DNA of 64,000 nucleotides from Saccharophagus sp. K07. Its GTDB lineage: Bacteria; Pseudomonadota; Gammaproteobacteria; Pseudomonadales; Cellvibrionaceae. The notes under the pieces were generated by a model. The model had not been told where the DNA came from. It was given only the letters and a program-made list of their open reading frames with translations, and searched no databases. The stretch is from positions 682,001 through 746,000 of the forward strand of contig NZ_QRAI01000001.1 in NCBI RefSeq assembly GCF_014336955.1, given 5' to 3'. Shown here in pieces: positions 33,876 to 43,093 of the stretch. Both the position numbers and the translations under genes were made by a program. Positions within the stretch are counted from its first letter, which is position 1, and each line of letters begins with the position of its first letter.

Positions 33876-34856
33876 ATGAATCTGCTGCAGTACTGGCGCG
33901 AACGCACCGTCTACGGCCGCTTGGCAGGGAAGGGCATCTTGGGCATGAACTGCCGCAATATCCGCTACATCTCCCGCTATAACCCGCGTACCTTGTATCC
34001 ATTGGTGGACGATAAGCTCAAAACCAAAACCCTGGCACTGGAGCACGGCGTCAATGTGCCGGATCTGATCGGCGTGATCGACAACCAACACGACGTGCGC
34101 AAAATCGCCAAAATGACAGACGGCATTCCGGGCTTTTGCATCAAACCGGCGAAAGGCTCGGGCGGCAAAGGGATTCTGGTGATCGATCGAGTAGTAGACG
34201 GGGTCTACTACAAAACCAATGGCCAACCGATTTCGCTGCAGGATATCCAGCGCCATATCTCGAATATCCTGGCTGGTTTGTTCTCTCTCGGCGGTAAAAC
34301 CGATTTTGCCTTGGTGGAATCCTTGATCAAGGTGGATGACGCGTTTCGCCAGTTTACCCACGAAGGGGTGCCGGATTTGCGCGTGATTGTGTTTCGCGGC
34401 TTTCCGGTGATGTCCATGATGCGGTTGTCCTGCGCGTCGTCCAAGGGCAAGGCCAATTTGCACCAGGGGGCGGTAGGCGTAGGTATCTCGATGGATACTG
34501 GCGGCGCGGTGCGCGCAGTGCAAAGTGGCCGGCCGGTAACGCATCACCCGGATACCAAACAGCCATTGAGTGAGCTGGTGGTCCCGCAGTGGATCGGCAT
34601 GCTCGAACTCGCTTGCGCTTGCTACGACATGACGGGTTTGGGGTATCTGGGCGTCGATTTGGTGCTCGATAAAAACCGCGGGCCATTGTTGCTGGAGCTT
34701 AACGCCCGACCGGGATTATCGATCCAGGTTGCCAATAACGCGGGCCTTTTGCCGCGTTTGCGGCGCATCGAAAGCATAAAAAAGCCGGAAAAGTTCCCAA
34801 TCGTTGAACGCGTCGCATATTCTCGCACTCATTTCGCTGCACAATCTGACCTTTGA
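33876..34856 (+). CDS. Alpha-L-glutamate ligase-like ATP-grasp protein
   Basis: This 326-residue cytoplasmic ATP-grasp enzyme is related to RimK. It shows the ATP-binding loop FCIKPAKGSGGKGILVIDR near residue 87, a central domain with VPDLRVIVFRGFPVMSMMRL, and the Mg-binding end LELNARPGLSIQVAN near residue 271. Such enzymes join glutamate to a carboxyl group of a peptide or protein; the acceptor is unknown here. It is translated one base after the 7TM partner, so it surely works with it. Its 3' end is followed by the proA promoter. Confidence 0.86.
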   Translation: MNLLQYWRERTVYGRLAGKGILGMNCRNIRYISRYNPRTLYPLVDDKLKTKTLALEHGVNVPDLIGVIDNQHDVRKIAKMTDGIPGFCIKPAKGSGGKGILVIDRVVDGVYYKTNGQPISLQDIQRHISNILAGLFSLGGKTDFALVESLIKVDDAFRQFTHEGVPDLRVIVFRGFPVMSMMRLSCASSKGKANLHQGAVGVGISMDTGGAVRAVQSGRPVTHHPDTKQPLSELVVPQWIGMLELACACYDMTGLGYLGVDLVLDKNRGPLLLELNARPGLSIQVANNAGLLPRLRRIESIKKPEKFPIVERVAYSRTHFAAQSDL

Positions 34857-34927
34857 GCGCCGCTGCTCGCCAATCTTTGGACACTGATGTCCGTTCAAAT
34901 TTTGATCTAACAAGCCGAGCGCCCGCC

Positions 34928-34936
34928 TGATATAAT
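34928..34936 (+). promoter_or_regulatory. Extended -10 promoter of the proA-nadD cluster
   Basis: TGATATAAT is a perfect extended -10 (TG-N-TATAAT), 42 bases before the proA ATG. A -35 at 17 bases (TAACAA) is weak, which an extended -10 tolerates. Confidence 0.65.
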
Positions 34937-34978
34937 GCCCGGCTCTTTTTTGTTCACTGCGAATACGCCGTCGATCTC

Positions 34979-36235
34979 ATGAATGTACAGGACTATATGA
35001 ATTTGGTCGGGCAACAAGCCCGATCTGCCTCCCGCCTGCTGGCAACTGCTAGTACTGCAAGCAAAAACGCTGCGTTAAATGCTATTGCGGAGCAACTCAC
35101 CAAATCGCGCGCGCAGTTGGCGGAAGCCAATGCGACAGATTTGGCCAAAGGCCGCGAGCGTGGACTGGAGCCGGCCTTGCTGGATCGTCTGGAACTGACG
35201 CCGGCGCGCATCGACGCCATGATCGAAGGCATTCGCCAAGTGGCGGCGCTGGCAGATCCTTGCGGTGAAATCACCGATCTCAAATACCGCCCAACCGGCA
35301 TTCAGGTTGGCAAAATGCGTGTGCCTCTGGGTGTGGTCGGCATTATTTATGAGTCACGTCCCAACGTGACCATAGACGCCGCAAGCTTGTGTTTGAAATC
35401 CGGCAATGCGGCGGTTTTGCGCGGTGGCAGTGAATCCATTGCCTCGAATATGGCCATAGCCGCCTGCATTCGCGCCGGTTTGCGTGAAGCAGGCTTGCCG
35501 GAAACGGCAGTGCAAGTCGTCGAAACCACGGATCGCGCCGCAGTGGGCGCCATGATCACTATGCCTCAATATATTGATGTGATCGTGCCGCGCGGTGGCC
35601 GCAGCTTGATCGAGCGCATTTCCACAGAGGCCAAGGTCCCCGTCATCAAACATTTGGATGGCGTTTGCCACGTTTATATAGATGTAGCCGCCGATCTGGA
35701 TAAAGCCTTCAAAATCTCCCTCAACGCCAAGACCCACAGATACGGCGTATGCAACGCTATGGAAACCCTGTTGGTTAATGAAGCAGTTGCCGACCAGATT
35801 CTGCCCCGTCTGGCAGAAGCCTACGGCGCCAAAGGCGTAGAATTGCGCGGTTGCGAAAAAACCCGTGCACTTTTGCCCGATGCCAAAGTAGCCACGGAGG
35901 AAGACTGGTATGCCGAATATCTCGCGCCGATCCTCGCCATCAAAATAGTGAGCGGACTGGACGAGGCGATCGAGCATATCAATCGTTATGGCTCGCAACA
36001 CACAGATGCCATAGTGACGGAAAACTACACGCGCGCGCGCCAGTTCATTACGGCGGTGGATTCCAGCTCCGTGATGGTGAATACATCAACCCGTTTTGCC
36101 GATGGCTTTGAATACGGTTTGGGTGCCGAAATCGGCATTTCCACCGATAAAATTCACGCCCGTGGTCCGGTCGGACTGGAAGGGCTGACCTCCCAGAAAT
36201 GGGTGGTGCTCGGCGATGGGCATATCCGCCAGTGA
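34979..36235 (+). CDS. proA: Gamma-glutamyl phosphate reductase
   Basis: ProA reduces gamma-glutamyl phosphate to the semialdehyde, the second step of proline synthesis; proB is in this window at 47.4 kb. The 418-residue protein is of normal length, with [34 protein letters not shown] and the catalytic Cys in [14 protein letters not shown] near residue 257. The ending [14 protein letters not shown] is typical. The ATG at 34979 is used; a second ATG six codons later is possible. The stop overlaps the nadD start by one base (TGATG). Confidence 0.96.
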   Translation: MNVQDYMNLVGQQARSASRLLATASTASKNAALNAIAEQLTKSRAQLAEANATDLAKGRERGLEPALLDRLELTPARIDAMIEGIRQVAALADPCGEITDLKYRPTGIQVGKMRVPLGVVGIIYESRPNVTIDAASLCLKSGNAAVLRGGSESIASNMAIAACIRAGLREAGLPETAVQVVETTDRAAVGAMITMPQYIDVIVPRGGRSLIERISTEAKVPVIKHLDGVCHVYIDVAADLDKAFKISLNAKTHRYGVCNAMETLLVNEAVADQILPRLAEAYGAKGVELRGCEKTRALLPDAKVATEEDWYAEYLAPILAIKIVSGLDEAIEHINRYGSQHTDAIVTENYTRARQFITAVDSSSVMVNTSTRFADGFEYGLGAEIGISTDKIHARGPVGLEGLTSQKWVVLGDGHIRQ

Positions 36236-36888
36236 TGGCGACATTGCAACTGTTTCTGGGCGGCACATTTAACCCGGTTCATATAGGCCACACCCGCTTA
36301 GCGCTGGAATGCCATCTGCGCACCGGCGCTGGTGTGGCTTTTGTTCCCTGTGCGGACCCGCCTCACAAACCCCACCCAGAAGTGTCTATAGCTCACCGTC
36401 TGTCGATGCTCGAATTGGCAGTGGCGGAGCTGAATGCCGTGGTAGGAAATGCAACGACTTTCACGATTGATCGTTGTGAAATCGAGGACATCAGCGGACC
36501 GTCCTACACGTTTAACACCTTGCACCACCTGCGGCGATTGCGCCCGCAAGAGGTGTTGGTGTGGCTGATCGGCATGGACAGCCTCGTCAGTCTGCATACA
36601 TGGTATCGCTGGCGCGAGCTGACCGATGTGGCGAATTTGTTGGTGATCAATCGACCCGGTTGGCAACGGCCACATGAAGGCGAGGTGGCGGAGTGGCTGA
36701 GCGAGCGGGAACGCAGTCTGGAGCAGTTGGACGCATATGGTGGTGTGGCCTTTTTGGAGACGACGCTGGTTGCCATCTCATCCACAGAATTACGCAGACA
36801 AATGGCGCAGGGCCTGACAGGTAAATATCTCCTGCCCGAGCCTGTGCAGCAGTACATCCAATCTCATCATTTGTATTTATCCCATTAA
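36235..36888 (+). CDS. nadD: Nicotinate-nucleotide adenylyltransferase
   Basis: NadD adenylates nicotinate mononucleotide in NAD synthesis. The 217-residue protein has the nucleotidyltransferase signature GGTFNPVHIGHTRLAL with the HxGH motif at residues 8-23, CADPPHKPH, and the second motif ISSTELRRQM near residue 180. The ATG overlaps the proA stop codon by one base; the earlier in-frame ATG at 36199 lies inside proA. The proA-nadD-rsfS-rlmH order is the pseudomonad one. Confidence 0.96.
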   Translation: MATLQLFLGGTFNPVHIGHTRLALECHLRTGAGVAFVPCADPPHKPHPEVSIAHRLSMLELAVAELNAVVGNATTFTIDRCEIEDISGPSYTFNTLHHLRRLRPQEVLVWLIGMDSLVSLHTWYRWRELTDVANLLVINRPGWQRPHEGEVAEWLSERERSLEQLDAYGGVAFLETTLVAISSTELRRQMAQGLTGKYLLPEPVQQYIQSHHLYLSH

Positions 36889-36903
36889 TCTTTGAAGTAG
36901 CTT

Positions 36904-37251
36904 ATGAATTTAGAACTCAACAAATTGATCATCGACGCGCTCGAAGATCTGAAAGGCCAGAAAATCGTTGAACTGGATGTCCACCAATTAACGGACATCA
37001 TGGATCATTTGATCATTGCGACCGGTACCTCCAATCGCCACGTAAAATCCCTTGCGGATAACGTCGTCGAAGAACTGAAAAAAGCCAATCATCGGCCGCT
37101 CGGTATCGAAGGGCTGGAATTGGGCGAATGGGTTTTGATCGATTACGGCGATACGGTTGTGCATATCATGCTGCAAGCGACGCGCGATTTTTATGAACTG
37201 GAAAAACTCTGGTCGAAGGTACCTGCACATCGCGCCGAAGATCGTCAGTAA
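36904..37251 (+). CDS. rsfS: Ribosomal silencing factor RsfS
   Basis: RsfS binds ribosomal protein L14 and blocks joining of the subunits in stationary phase. The 115-residue protein fits the DUF143 family: KGQKIVELDVHQLTDIMDHLIIATGTSNRHVKSLAD and the C-terminal EGLELGEWVLIDYGDTVVHIM. It lies 15 bases after nadD and 36 before rlmH in one ribosome-related stretch. Confidence 0.96.
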   Translation: MNLELNKLIIDALEDLKGQKIVELDVHQLTDIMDHLIIATGTSNRHVKSLADNVVEELKKANHRPLGIEGLELGEWVLIDYGDTVVHIMLQATRDFYELEKLWSKVPAHRAEDRQ

Positions 37252-37287
37252 ATAAAGAGAGATCGCAAAAGAGGTAGGCGCTAGATC

Positions 37288-37755
37288 ATGAAGGTTCAGA
37301 TGATCGCCGTGGGAACGCGTATGCCGGCCTGGGTGCAGGCGGGCTACGACGAGTACGCGAAGCGCTTGCCTAAGGAATTGACCCCGACCTTGGTGGAAAT
37401 TCCGCTCGGTAACCGGGGTAAAAACGGTGCCGTGCAGGACGCAATGAAGCAGGAGGGCGAAGCTATCCTGCAGCATATTTCTTCAGCCACCACCATGGTC
37501 GCGTTGGATGTGCAGGGAAAATCCTGGTCGACTGAGCAATTGGCCGAGCAGTTGTCGCGCTGGCGTATGGACGGTCGCAATCTGGCATTTGTGATCGGCG
37601 GGCCGGATGGTTTCAGTCAGCAATGTTTGGCCCGCGCCGACGTGCGCTGGTCTCTTTCCAATCTCACGCTTCCTCATCCTGTGGTCCGCATTGTGTTGAT
37701 CGAGCAGTTGTATCGCGCTTGGACTATTTGGCAGAACCATCCATATCACAAGTGA
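37288..37755 (+). CDS. rlmH: 23S rRNA (pseudouridine1915-N3)-methyltransferase
   Basis: RlmH methylates pseudouridine 1915 in helix 69 of 23S rRNA on the assembled 70S ribosome. The 155-residue SPOUT protein has the E. coli length and motifs: [19 protein letters not shown], the SAM-binding knot [12 protein letters not shown] near residue 102 and the ending [18 protein letters not shown]. The next 222 bases before mrdA hold no gene I can support and no clear promoter. Confidence 0.97.
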   Translation: MKVQMIAVGTRMPAWVQAGYDEYAKRLPKELTPTLVEIPLGNRGKNGAVQDAMKQEGEAILQHISSATTMVALDVQGKSWSTEQLAEQLSRWRMDGRNLAFVIGGPDGFSQQCLARADVRWSLSNLTLPHPVVRIVLIEQLYRAWTIWQNHPYHK

Positions 37756-37977
37756 GTTTCTGCGAATTCGCAGCGGAGGATAAAAATCTGTCGCTGCGGA
37801 ACGTCTTGCAGGTCTTTCTGGTCAGAGAATTTTTTCATGTGCGGCTGCGAACTGGTTTATTCTGCCGTATTTACCCGGCATACTCGCCCGCCCCGGTCCT
37901 GATTGCCGATACCGACTAGACTCAATAAAAGCTATTTCTTGAATTTAGCTGCCACGATTCATCAATTGCATTGAGAT

Positions 37978-39885
37978 ATGCCGTTTCGCGACATCGATAA
38001 CGATCTTCACCGCTTAAAGGACATCAAGACGGAAGCCCGTCTGATTGGTTCGCGCATATCCGTTGCTTTTGTCGGCGTCTTGCTGCTGTTCGGCATTCTG
38101 ATTTTCCGCTTTTACCACCTGCAAATCGTAAATTACGAAGCTTATGTGACGCGCGCGGAAAGCAATCGTATTCAAGTGCAACCCGTGCCGCCCAATCGCG
38201 GACTTATTTTTGATCGCAATGGCGTTTTACTAGCGGAAAATCGCCCGAGCTATACGCTCTCCATCGTTAAAGAGCGCACCCCTGACCTGGAAAAAACCCT
38301 TGTGGCTGTAGCGACGCTTATCGATGTCGGTGAGGACGATCTGGCGAATTTCCGCAAGGCCTTAAGCCAGCGTCGCCGTCCTTATGAGTCAGTTCCCCTG
38401 CGCTATCACCTCACTGAAGAAGAAATTGCACGTATCGCTGTGAATGAATACGCCCTAGAAGGGGTTGAGGTCGAAGCGCAACTGGTGCGCTATTACCCCT
38501 ACGGCGAGCTGTTCGCCCATACCATTGGTTATGTCGGCCGTATCAGCGAACGCGAGCTTGCCAATTTCGACGATCAAATGTATCGCCGTTACAGCGGCAC
38601 CCACAGCATCGGCAAAATCGGTGTAGAAAAATATTATGAGGAAGAACTGTTGGGAGAGGTGGGTTCTCAGCACGTTGAGGTCAATGCGCACGGGCGTGTG
38701 TTGCGCACTTTGGAGCGTATCGACCCGGTTCCGGGAAAAGATATTTATTTGAATCTCGATATCGAAGTGCAAAAGGCTGCTGCCGAAGCCATGGCTGGCC
38801 GACGGGGAGCGGTAGTGGCAATTGAAGTGGCGACAGGTGGTTTGTTGGCACTTGTGAGTACGCCGAGTTTCGACCCCAATTTGTTTGTGACAGGTATTAG
38901 CGTGCAGAACTATCGAGAGCTCAATGAGTCTCCAGATCTGCCGCTGCTCAACCGCACCATTCAAGGTCAATATCCACCCGGATCGACCCTGAAACCTATG
39001 CTCGGCTTGGGTGGTTTGGAAAGCCGCGTGATAACACCTCAATGGCGTATTCGCGACCCGGGCTTCTACATATTGGAAAACAGTGAACGACGCTATCGCG
39101 ACTGGAAAAAATATGGTCATGGCAACCAAGTGGATTTGCATCAGGCGATCGTCGAATCCTGCGATACCTATTTTTACGATCTGTCGGTGCGCATGGGGGT
39201 GGATCGCATGCATCCGCTGGGCGCTGCCTTTGGTTTGGGAAGTCGCACGGGTATTGATATTCCCAGTGAGCGGGCGGGCAACTGGCCCTCGCGCATGTGG
39301 AAAAAAGCTGTGCGCGGGCTGCCGTGGTTCCCTGGTGACAGTCTGAACATGAGCATCGGTCAGGGCGATGTGCTGGCGACACCTTTGCAACTCGCCGTTA
39401 TGACCGCCGGTTTGGCTACGCGGGGAATTATTCACGAACCGAGAGTCGTCGAGCGGGTTGGCAACGAGAAGGTTTTGGCTCCGGCCGAAGTTCGTTATGA
39501 AGCGCGTGAAGAGAATTGGGATTCCGTTGCACAGGCGATGGAAGCGGTGGTGCACAGCGCGCGCGGTACTGCAAAAGTGATCAATCGCGGTGTGACCTAT
39601 CGCATCGCCGGCAAAACTGGGACGGCTCAGGTTATCGGGATTGCTCAGGACCAGGAATACGACCGGGACAAAATCCATGAGCGCAATCGCGACCACGCCT
39701 TATTTATTGCCTATGCCCCGGTGGAGAAACCGGAAGTGGCCGTGGCGATTGTGATTGAAAATGGTGAGCACGGATCGAGCGCAGCGGCGCCTGTCGCCCG
39801 GCAAGTGTTCGACACCTGGTTTGCCGTGGAAGCCGTCCGCCAGGCTCAACGTGAACAAGAAGCCGCATTGGGTTACAGGCCATGA
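37978..39885 (+). CDS. mrdA: Penicillin-binding protein 2 (elongasome transpeptidase)
   Basis: PBP2 is the class B transpeptidase that cross-links peptidoglycan during rod elongation with RodA. The 635-residue protein has one N-terminal membrane helix (ISVAFVGVLLLFGILIFRFY), a pedestal domain with RIQVQPVPPNRGLIFDRNG, and the transpeptidase domain: SxxK in PPGSTLKPML with Ser near residue 335, SxN-like VESCDTYFYD region, and KTG in AGKTGTAQV. It overlaps rodA by four bases (ATGA). Confidence 0.97.
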   Translation: MPFRDIDNDLHRLKDIKTEARLIGSRISVAFVGVLLLFGILIFRFYHLQIVNYEAYVTRAESNRIQVQPVPPNRGLIFDRNGVLLAENRPSYTLSIVKERTPDLEKTLVAVATLIDVGEDDLANFRKALSQRRRPYESVPLRYHLTEEEIARIAVNEYALEGVEVEAQLVRYYPYGELFAHTIGYVGRISERELANFDDQMYRRYSGTHSIGKIGVEKYYEEELLGEVGSQHVEVNAHGRVLRTLERIDPVPGKDIYLNLDIEVQKAAAEAMAGRRGAVVAIEVATGGLLALVSTPSFDPNLFVTGISVQNYRELNESPDLPLLNRTIQGQYPPGSTLKPMLGLGGLESRVITPQWRIRDPGFYILENSERRYRDWKKYGHGNQVDLHQAIVESCDTYFYDLSVRMGVDRMHPLGAAFGLGSRTGIDIPSERAGNWPSRMWKKAVRGLPWFPGDSLNMSIGQGDVLATPLQLAVMTAGLATRGIIHEPRVVERVGNEKVLAPAEVRYEAREENWDSVAQAMEAVVHSARGTAKVINRGVTYRIAGKTGTAQVIGIAQDQEYDRDKIHERNRDHALFIAYAPVEKPEVAVAIVIENGEHGSSAAAPVARQVFDTWFAVEAVRQAQREQEAALGYRP

Positions 39886-41033
39886 TGTCCAAAGGGCAGG
39901 ATTTCGTCCGGCGCTTGCCGGATTCCAGTCATCACTTCAAGAGCGCCACCAGTTTTTGGCGCCTTATTCATATAGATCCAATCTTGCTGCTCGGCCTTTT
40001 GGCGCTTAGCGTTTACGGTTTGGTAGTGTTGTACAGCGCGAGCGGTCACAGCCAATTTATGGTGAAACGCCAGGTCGTATTTTTCGGCATGGCCTATCTC
40101 GCCATGTTTGCCGTTGCTCAGGTCAATTTGATGTTTCTCGAACGTTATGCGTTCTGGTTTTACGGCTTTGGGATTATTTTGCTGGTGCTGGTATTGGTGG
40201 TCGGCGTCGGTGCCAAAGGCGCTCAACGTTGGCTGAGTTTGGGATTTGTTCGTTTCCAGCCGTCGGAGATTCTCAAGCTGGCAGTGCCTATTTGTGTGGC
40301 ATCGTTTTTCTCCGCGCGCATACTGCCACCGCGTTTTTCCCATATCGTGATTTGTCTTGTTTTTATCCTCCTGCCTGCCGCTTTAATCGTTAAGCAGCCG
40401 GATTTGGGGACGGCAATTCTGGTGGCGACTTCAGGATTGATCGGACTTTTTCTTGCTGGACTTCCCTGGCGCTATATCCTGGGCACAGTCGCTGCGGTTG
40501 CCGCTGCCGCTTGGCCCATGTGGCATTTTGTTATGCATGACTATCAGAAGCGTCGGGTGCTGACACTGTTGGATCCGGAAGCGGACCGACTTGGCGCAGG
40601 CTGGAACATTATCCAGTCCAAAACCGCTATTGGCTCCGGTGGTTGGGAAGGCAAAGGTTGGATGAATGGCACCCAGTCGCAGCTCGATTTTTTGCCTGAG
40701 AGCCATACGGATTTCATTATCGCGGTGCTGGCCGAAGAGTTCGGCATGATGGGAGTTTTATTGTTGCTCGCGGGCTATTTTTTCGTCATTAGCCGAGGCC
40801 TGTGGATCGCGGTTACGGCGCAAAGCACTTTCAGTCGCATCCTGGCAGGTAGCATTACGCTGACGTTTATGGTTTACGTGTTCGTTAACATTGGAATGGT
40901 GTCGGGTTTATTGCCTGTTGTTGGTGTGCCGCTGCCTTTGGTGAGTCTGGGGGGCACGTCACTCATTTCCTTGATGCTTGGGTTTGGCTTGCTTATGGCG
41001 GTTGCAACCGAACGCAAGCGAGTAACTGTCTGA
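39882..41033 (+). CDS. rodA: Peptidoglycan polymerase RodA
   Basis: RodA is the SEDS-family glycosyltransferase that works with PBP2 in lateral wall synthesis. The 383-residue protein has about ten membrane helices, the SEDS segments VGAKGAQRWLSLGFVRFQPSE and KQPDLGTAILVA, and the catalytic loop GWEGKGWMNGTQSQLDFLPE with the conserved Asp. The ending PLPLVSLGGTSLISLM is the FtsW/RodA signature. The start is coupled to the mrdA stop. Confidence 0.97.
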   Translation: MMSKGQDFVRRLPDSSHHFKSATSFWRLIHIDPILLLGLLALSVYGLVVLYSASGHSQFMVKRQVVFFGMAYLAMFAVAQVNLMFLERYAFWFYGFGIILLVLVLVVGVGAKGAQRWLSLGFVRFQPSEILKLAVPICVASFFSARILPPRFSHIVICLVFILLPAALIVKQPDLGTAILVATSGLIGLFLAGLPWRYILGTVAAVAAAAWPMWHFVMHDYQKRRVLTLLDPEADRLGAGWNIIQSKTAIGSGGWEGKGWMNGTQSQLDFLPESHTDFIIAVLAEEFGMMGVLLLLAGYFFVISRGLWIAVTAQSTFSRILAGSITLTFMVYVFVNIGMVSGLLPVVGVPLPLVSLGGTSLISLMLGFGLLMAVATERKRVTV

Positions 41034-41049
41034 ACGGAAACGATTACTT

Positions 41050-42033
41050 ATGATGAAAAAATTTTGGTCCGGCGCCATCTTGGCAACCTATATGGTGGGA
41101 AGTCAGGCAAACGCGGATTACAGCCGCCATGAAGAGGCCAAGGCCTTTGTCGACCGTATGGTGAAGCAGCATAAGTTCGACGCTAAAATGGTGGAGTCCT
41201 GGCTGGCTCAGGCGGAGAAAAAACAAGCCATTCTGGATGCGATTTCCCGTCCGGCCGAAAAAACCAAACCCTGGTTTGAATACCGCAAGATCTTTCTCGA
41301 CAATGATCGGATTCAGCAGGGTGTCGCTTTCTGGAAAGAAAACGAAAAAACCTTGATCACTGTATCTGAACGCTACGGTGTCGATCCGGCGATTATCGTC
41401 GCCATAATCGGCGTGGAAACCCGCTACGGTCGCCATATGGGCAGCTATCGGGTAATCGATGCTTTAACCACGCTCGGTTTTGATTACCCACCGCGCAGCG
41501 AATTTTTCCGCAAGCAGTTGGAGGAATTATTTTTGTTGGCGCGCGAGCAAAAACAAAATCCGCTCGACTTAAAAGGCTCCTACGCCGGTGCCATGGGCTA
41601 CGGTCAATTTATTCCCAGCAGCTACCGTCACTACGCGCGCGATTTTGACGGCGATGGAGTTGCGGATATCTGGACCAACAAAAACGACGCTATTGCCAGC
41701 GTTGCCAATTATTTCAAGGCGCACGGATGGCAGTCAGGGCAGCCGGTATTTGTACGGGCTAAAGTCAAAGGCAAAGTGGATGAAAGCCTGGTCAATTCCA
41801 CCGCGCGACCAACTATGACGATTGCCGAATTGCGCAAAAAAGGTGTCGAACCAGCGTCATCGGTAGCAGCGGACCAGTCGGCCAGTTTGCTCAGTTATGT
41901 GCAGGAGGATGGCGACGAATATTGGCTGGGATTCAATAATTTCTACGTGATCACTCGTTACAATCGCAGCCAGCTTTACGCTATGGCGGTGTGGCAGCTT
42001 AGCGAAGCCATCAAGGAAGCGCGTAAGGCATAA
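41050..42033 (+). CDS. mltB: Membrane-bound lytic murein transglycosylase B
   Basis: MltB cleaves peptidoglycan glycan strands with formation of 1,6-anhydro ends. The 327-residue protein has a signal peptide (KFWSGAILATYMVGSQANA); I see no lipobox Cys, so it may be soluble in the periplasm, unlike E. coli MltB. The GH103/SLT_2 core has the catalytic Glu in VGVETRYGRHMGSYRV near residue 124, then GAMGYGQFIPSSYRHYARDFDG. It lies between rodA and rlpA, a conserved elongation-cluster order. Confidence 0.94.
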   Translation: MMKKFWSGAILATYMVGSQANADYSRHEEAKAFVDRMVKQHKFDAKMVESWLAQAEKKQAILDAISRPAEKTKPWFEYRKIFLDNDRIQQGVAFWKENEKTLITVSERYGVDPAIIVAIIGVETRYGRHMGSYRVIDALTTLGFDYPPRSEFFRKQLEELFLLAREQKQNPLDLKGSYAGAMGYGQFIPSSYRHYARDFDGDGVADIWTNKNDAIASVANYFKAHGWQSGQPVFVRAKVKGKVDESLVNSTARPTMTIAELRKKGVEPASSVAADQSASLLSYVQEDGDEYWLGFNNFYVITRYNRSQLYAMAVWQLSEAIKEARKA

Positions 42034-42069
42034 GCAGAACTGACTTAAATGGGGGAAAGGTACGAAGTT

Positions 42070-42978
42070 ATGTTTTTGCTTCGGTGGGGATTTATCGCGT
42101 TGCTGCTATCGGCTTTGTTCGGATGTGTCACCGTGACCAAGCCGAGTTCGACGACTGTCGTTCTGCAAGATAGTGCTCCGGATGAAGATGTGGATGTATC
42201 CGGTGTGGAGGATGCAGTGCCGCGTCATGAGCTGATTAAGGTGGCGGGTAACAAGACGCCTTATACAGTTCTGGGCAAAACCTACCATGTGAATTTCAAT
42301 ACCAAAGGTTTCACCGAGACAGGTTATGCCTCCTGGTATGGCAAGAAATTTCACGGCAATAAAACTTCCAATGGCGAAATCTACGATATGTACGCCATGA
42401 CCGCCGCGCATAAAACTCTGGCGATTCCTGCTTACGTGAAAGTGACGAACCTGGAAAATGGGTCCAGCGTGGTTGTGCGAGTCAATGACCGCGGCCCTTT
42501 CCATGAAGGGCGCATTATCGATCTCAGCTACGCGGCCGCTAAAAAATTGGGCTTTCACGAAAAGGGCACAGCAAAGGTTCGTATTGAGGTGATCGAGCCT
42601 GATCTGCCGCCAGGGGCTCAACTTGCTTCTGCAACGCCCGCAGCGCCTGCGGTCTCTGCTGCCCCACCGGTAGCGTCTATACCTTCAGTAACTCCTTCTC
42701 CTGCAGCCGCAGAGGGTGTTGCTCCTGTCGTACAGCCTCCCGCCCAAAATATTCCGCAAGCCTATTTGCAGTTAGGTGCGTTTAGTAAACCGGAGAGTGC
42801 CGCAGACCTCAGTAACAAGGTGGCCGCCGCCGGTATGAAAGCGCACGTGCGTCCCGAGCCAGCAAACAATCTGTACAAAGTGCTGGTGGGGCCGATCCTG
42901 GATAACTTCGAGCTGCTGGATTTGCGCAAAAGACTTGCCGAGGCGAGTCTGCCGGAAGCGCACTTGGTGGAGTATTAA
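42070..42978 (+). CDS. rlpA: Septal-ring lytic transglycosylase-like lipoprotein RlpA
   Basis: RlpA proteins bind and, in Pseudomonas, cleave denuded glycan strands at septa. The 302-residue lipoprotein has lipobox LFGC near residue 18, a double-psi beta-barrel with GYASWYGKKFHGNKTSNGE, YAMTAAHKTLAIP and VRVNDRGPFHEGRIIDLS (catalytic-type residues kept), an Ala/Pro/Ser-rich linker, and a C-terminal SPOR domain (AYLQLGAFSKPESAADL). ATG 42070 is preferred because AAAGG lies nine bases upstream; ATG 42049 would add seven polar residues before the signal. The usual neighbour dacA is not next to it. Confidence 0.93.
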   Translation: MFLLRWGFIALLLSALFGCVTVTKPSSTTVVLQDSAPDEDVDVSGVEDAVPRHELIKVAGNKTPYTVLGKTYHVNFNTKGFTETGYASWYGKKFHGNKTSNGEIYDMYAMTAAHKTLAIPAYVKVTNLENGSSVVVRVNDRGPFHEGRIIDLSYAAAKKLGFHEKGTAKVRIEVIEPDLPPGAQLASATPAAPAVSAAPPVASIPSVTPSPAAAEGVAPVVQPPAQNIPQAYLQLGAFSKPESAADLSNKVAAAGMKAHVRPEPANNLYKVLVGPILDNFELLDLRKRLAEASLPEAHLVEY

Positions 42979-43036
42979 GAAGAGGCTCGTTTGCGTTTCG
43001 CTCGCGTCATAAAACGGTCAACCATTTGCCACATTT

Positions 43037-43076
43037 CTGTCACGCCGCACCTTTAAGGTCGCTCCCTAAATGTCAT
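43037..43076 (+). promoter_or_regulatory. Weak candidate Pho box before phoX
   Basis: CTGTCAC (43037) and ATGTCAT (43070) resemble PhoB half-sites and are 33 bases apart, three helical turns. Classical Pho boxes have 11-base spacing, so this is only suggestive. Confidence 0.2.
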
Positions 43077-43093
43077 CCCTAGGAGAGATCTTA

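Noticed and set aside
38455-39696. 413-codon minus-strand frame
   Set aside because: Antisense to mrdA, which has intact SxxK and KTG motifs.
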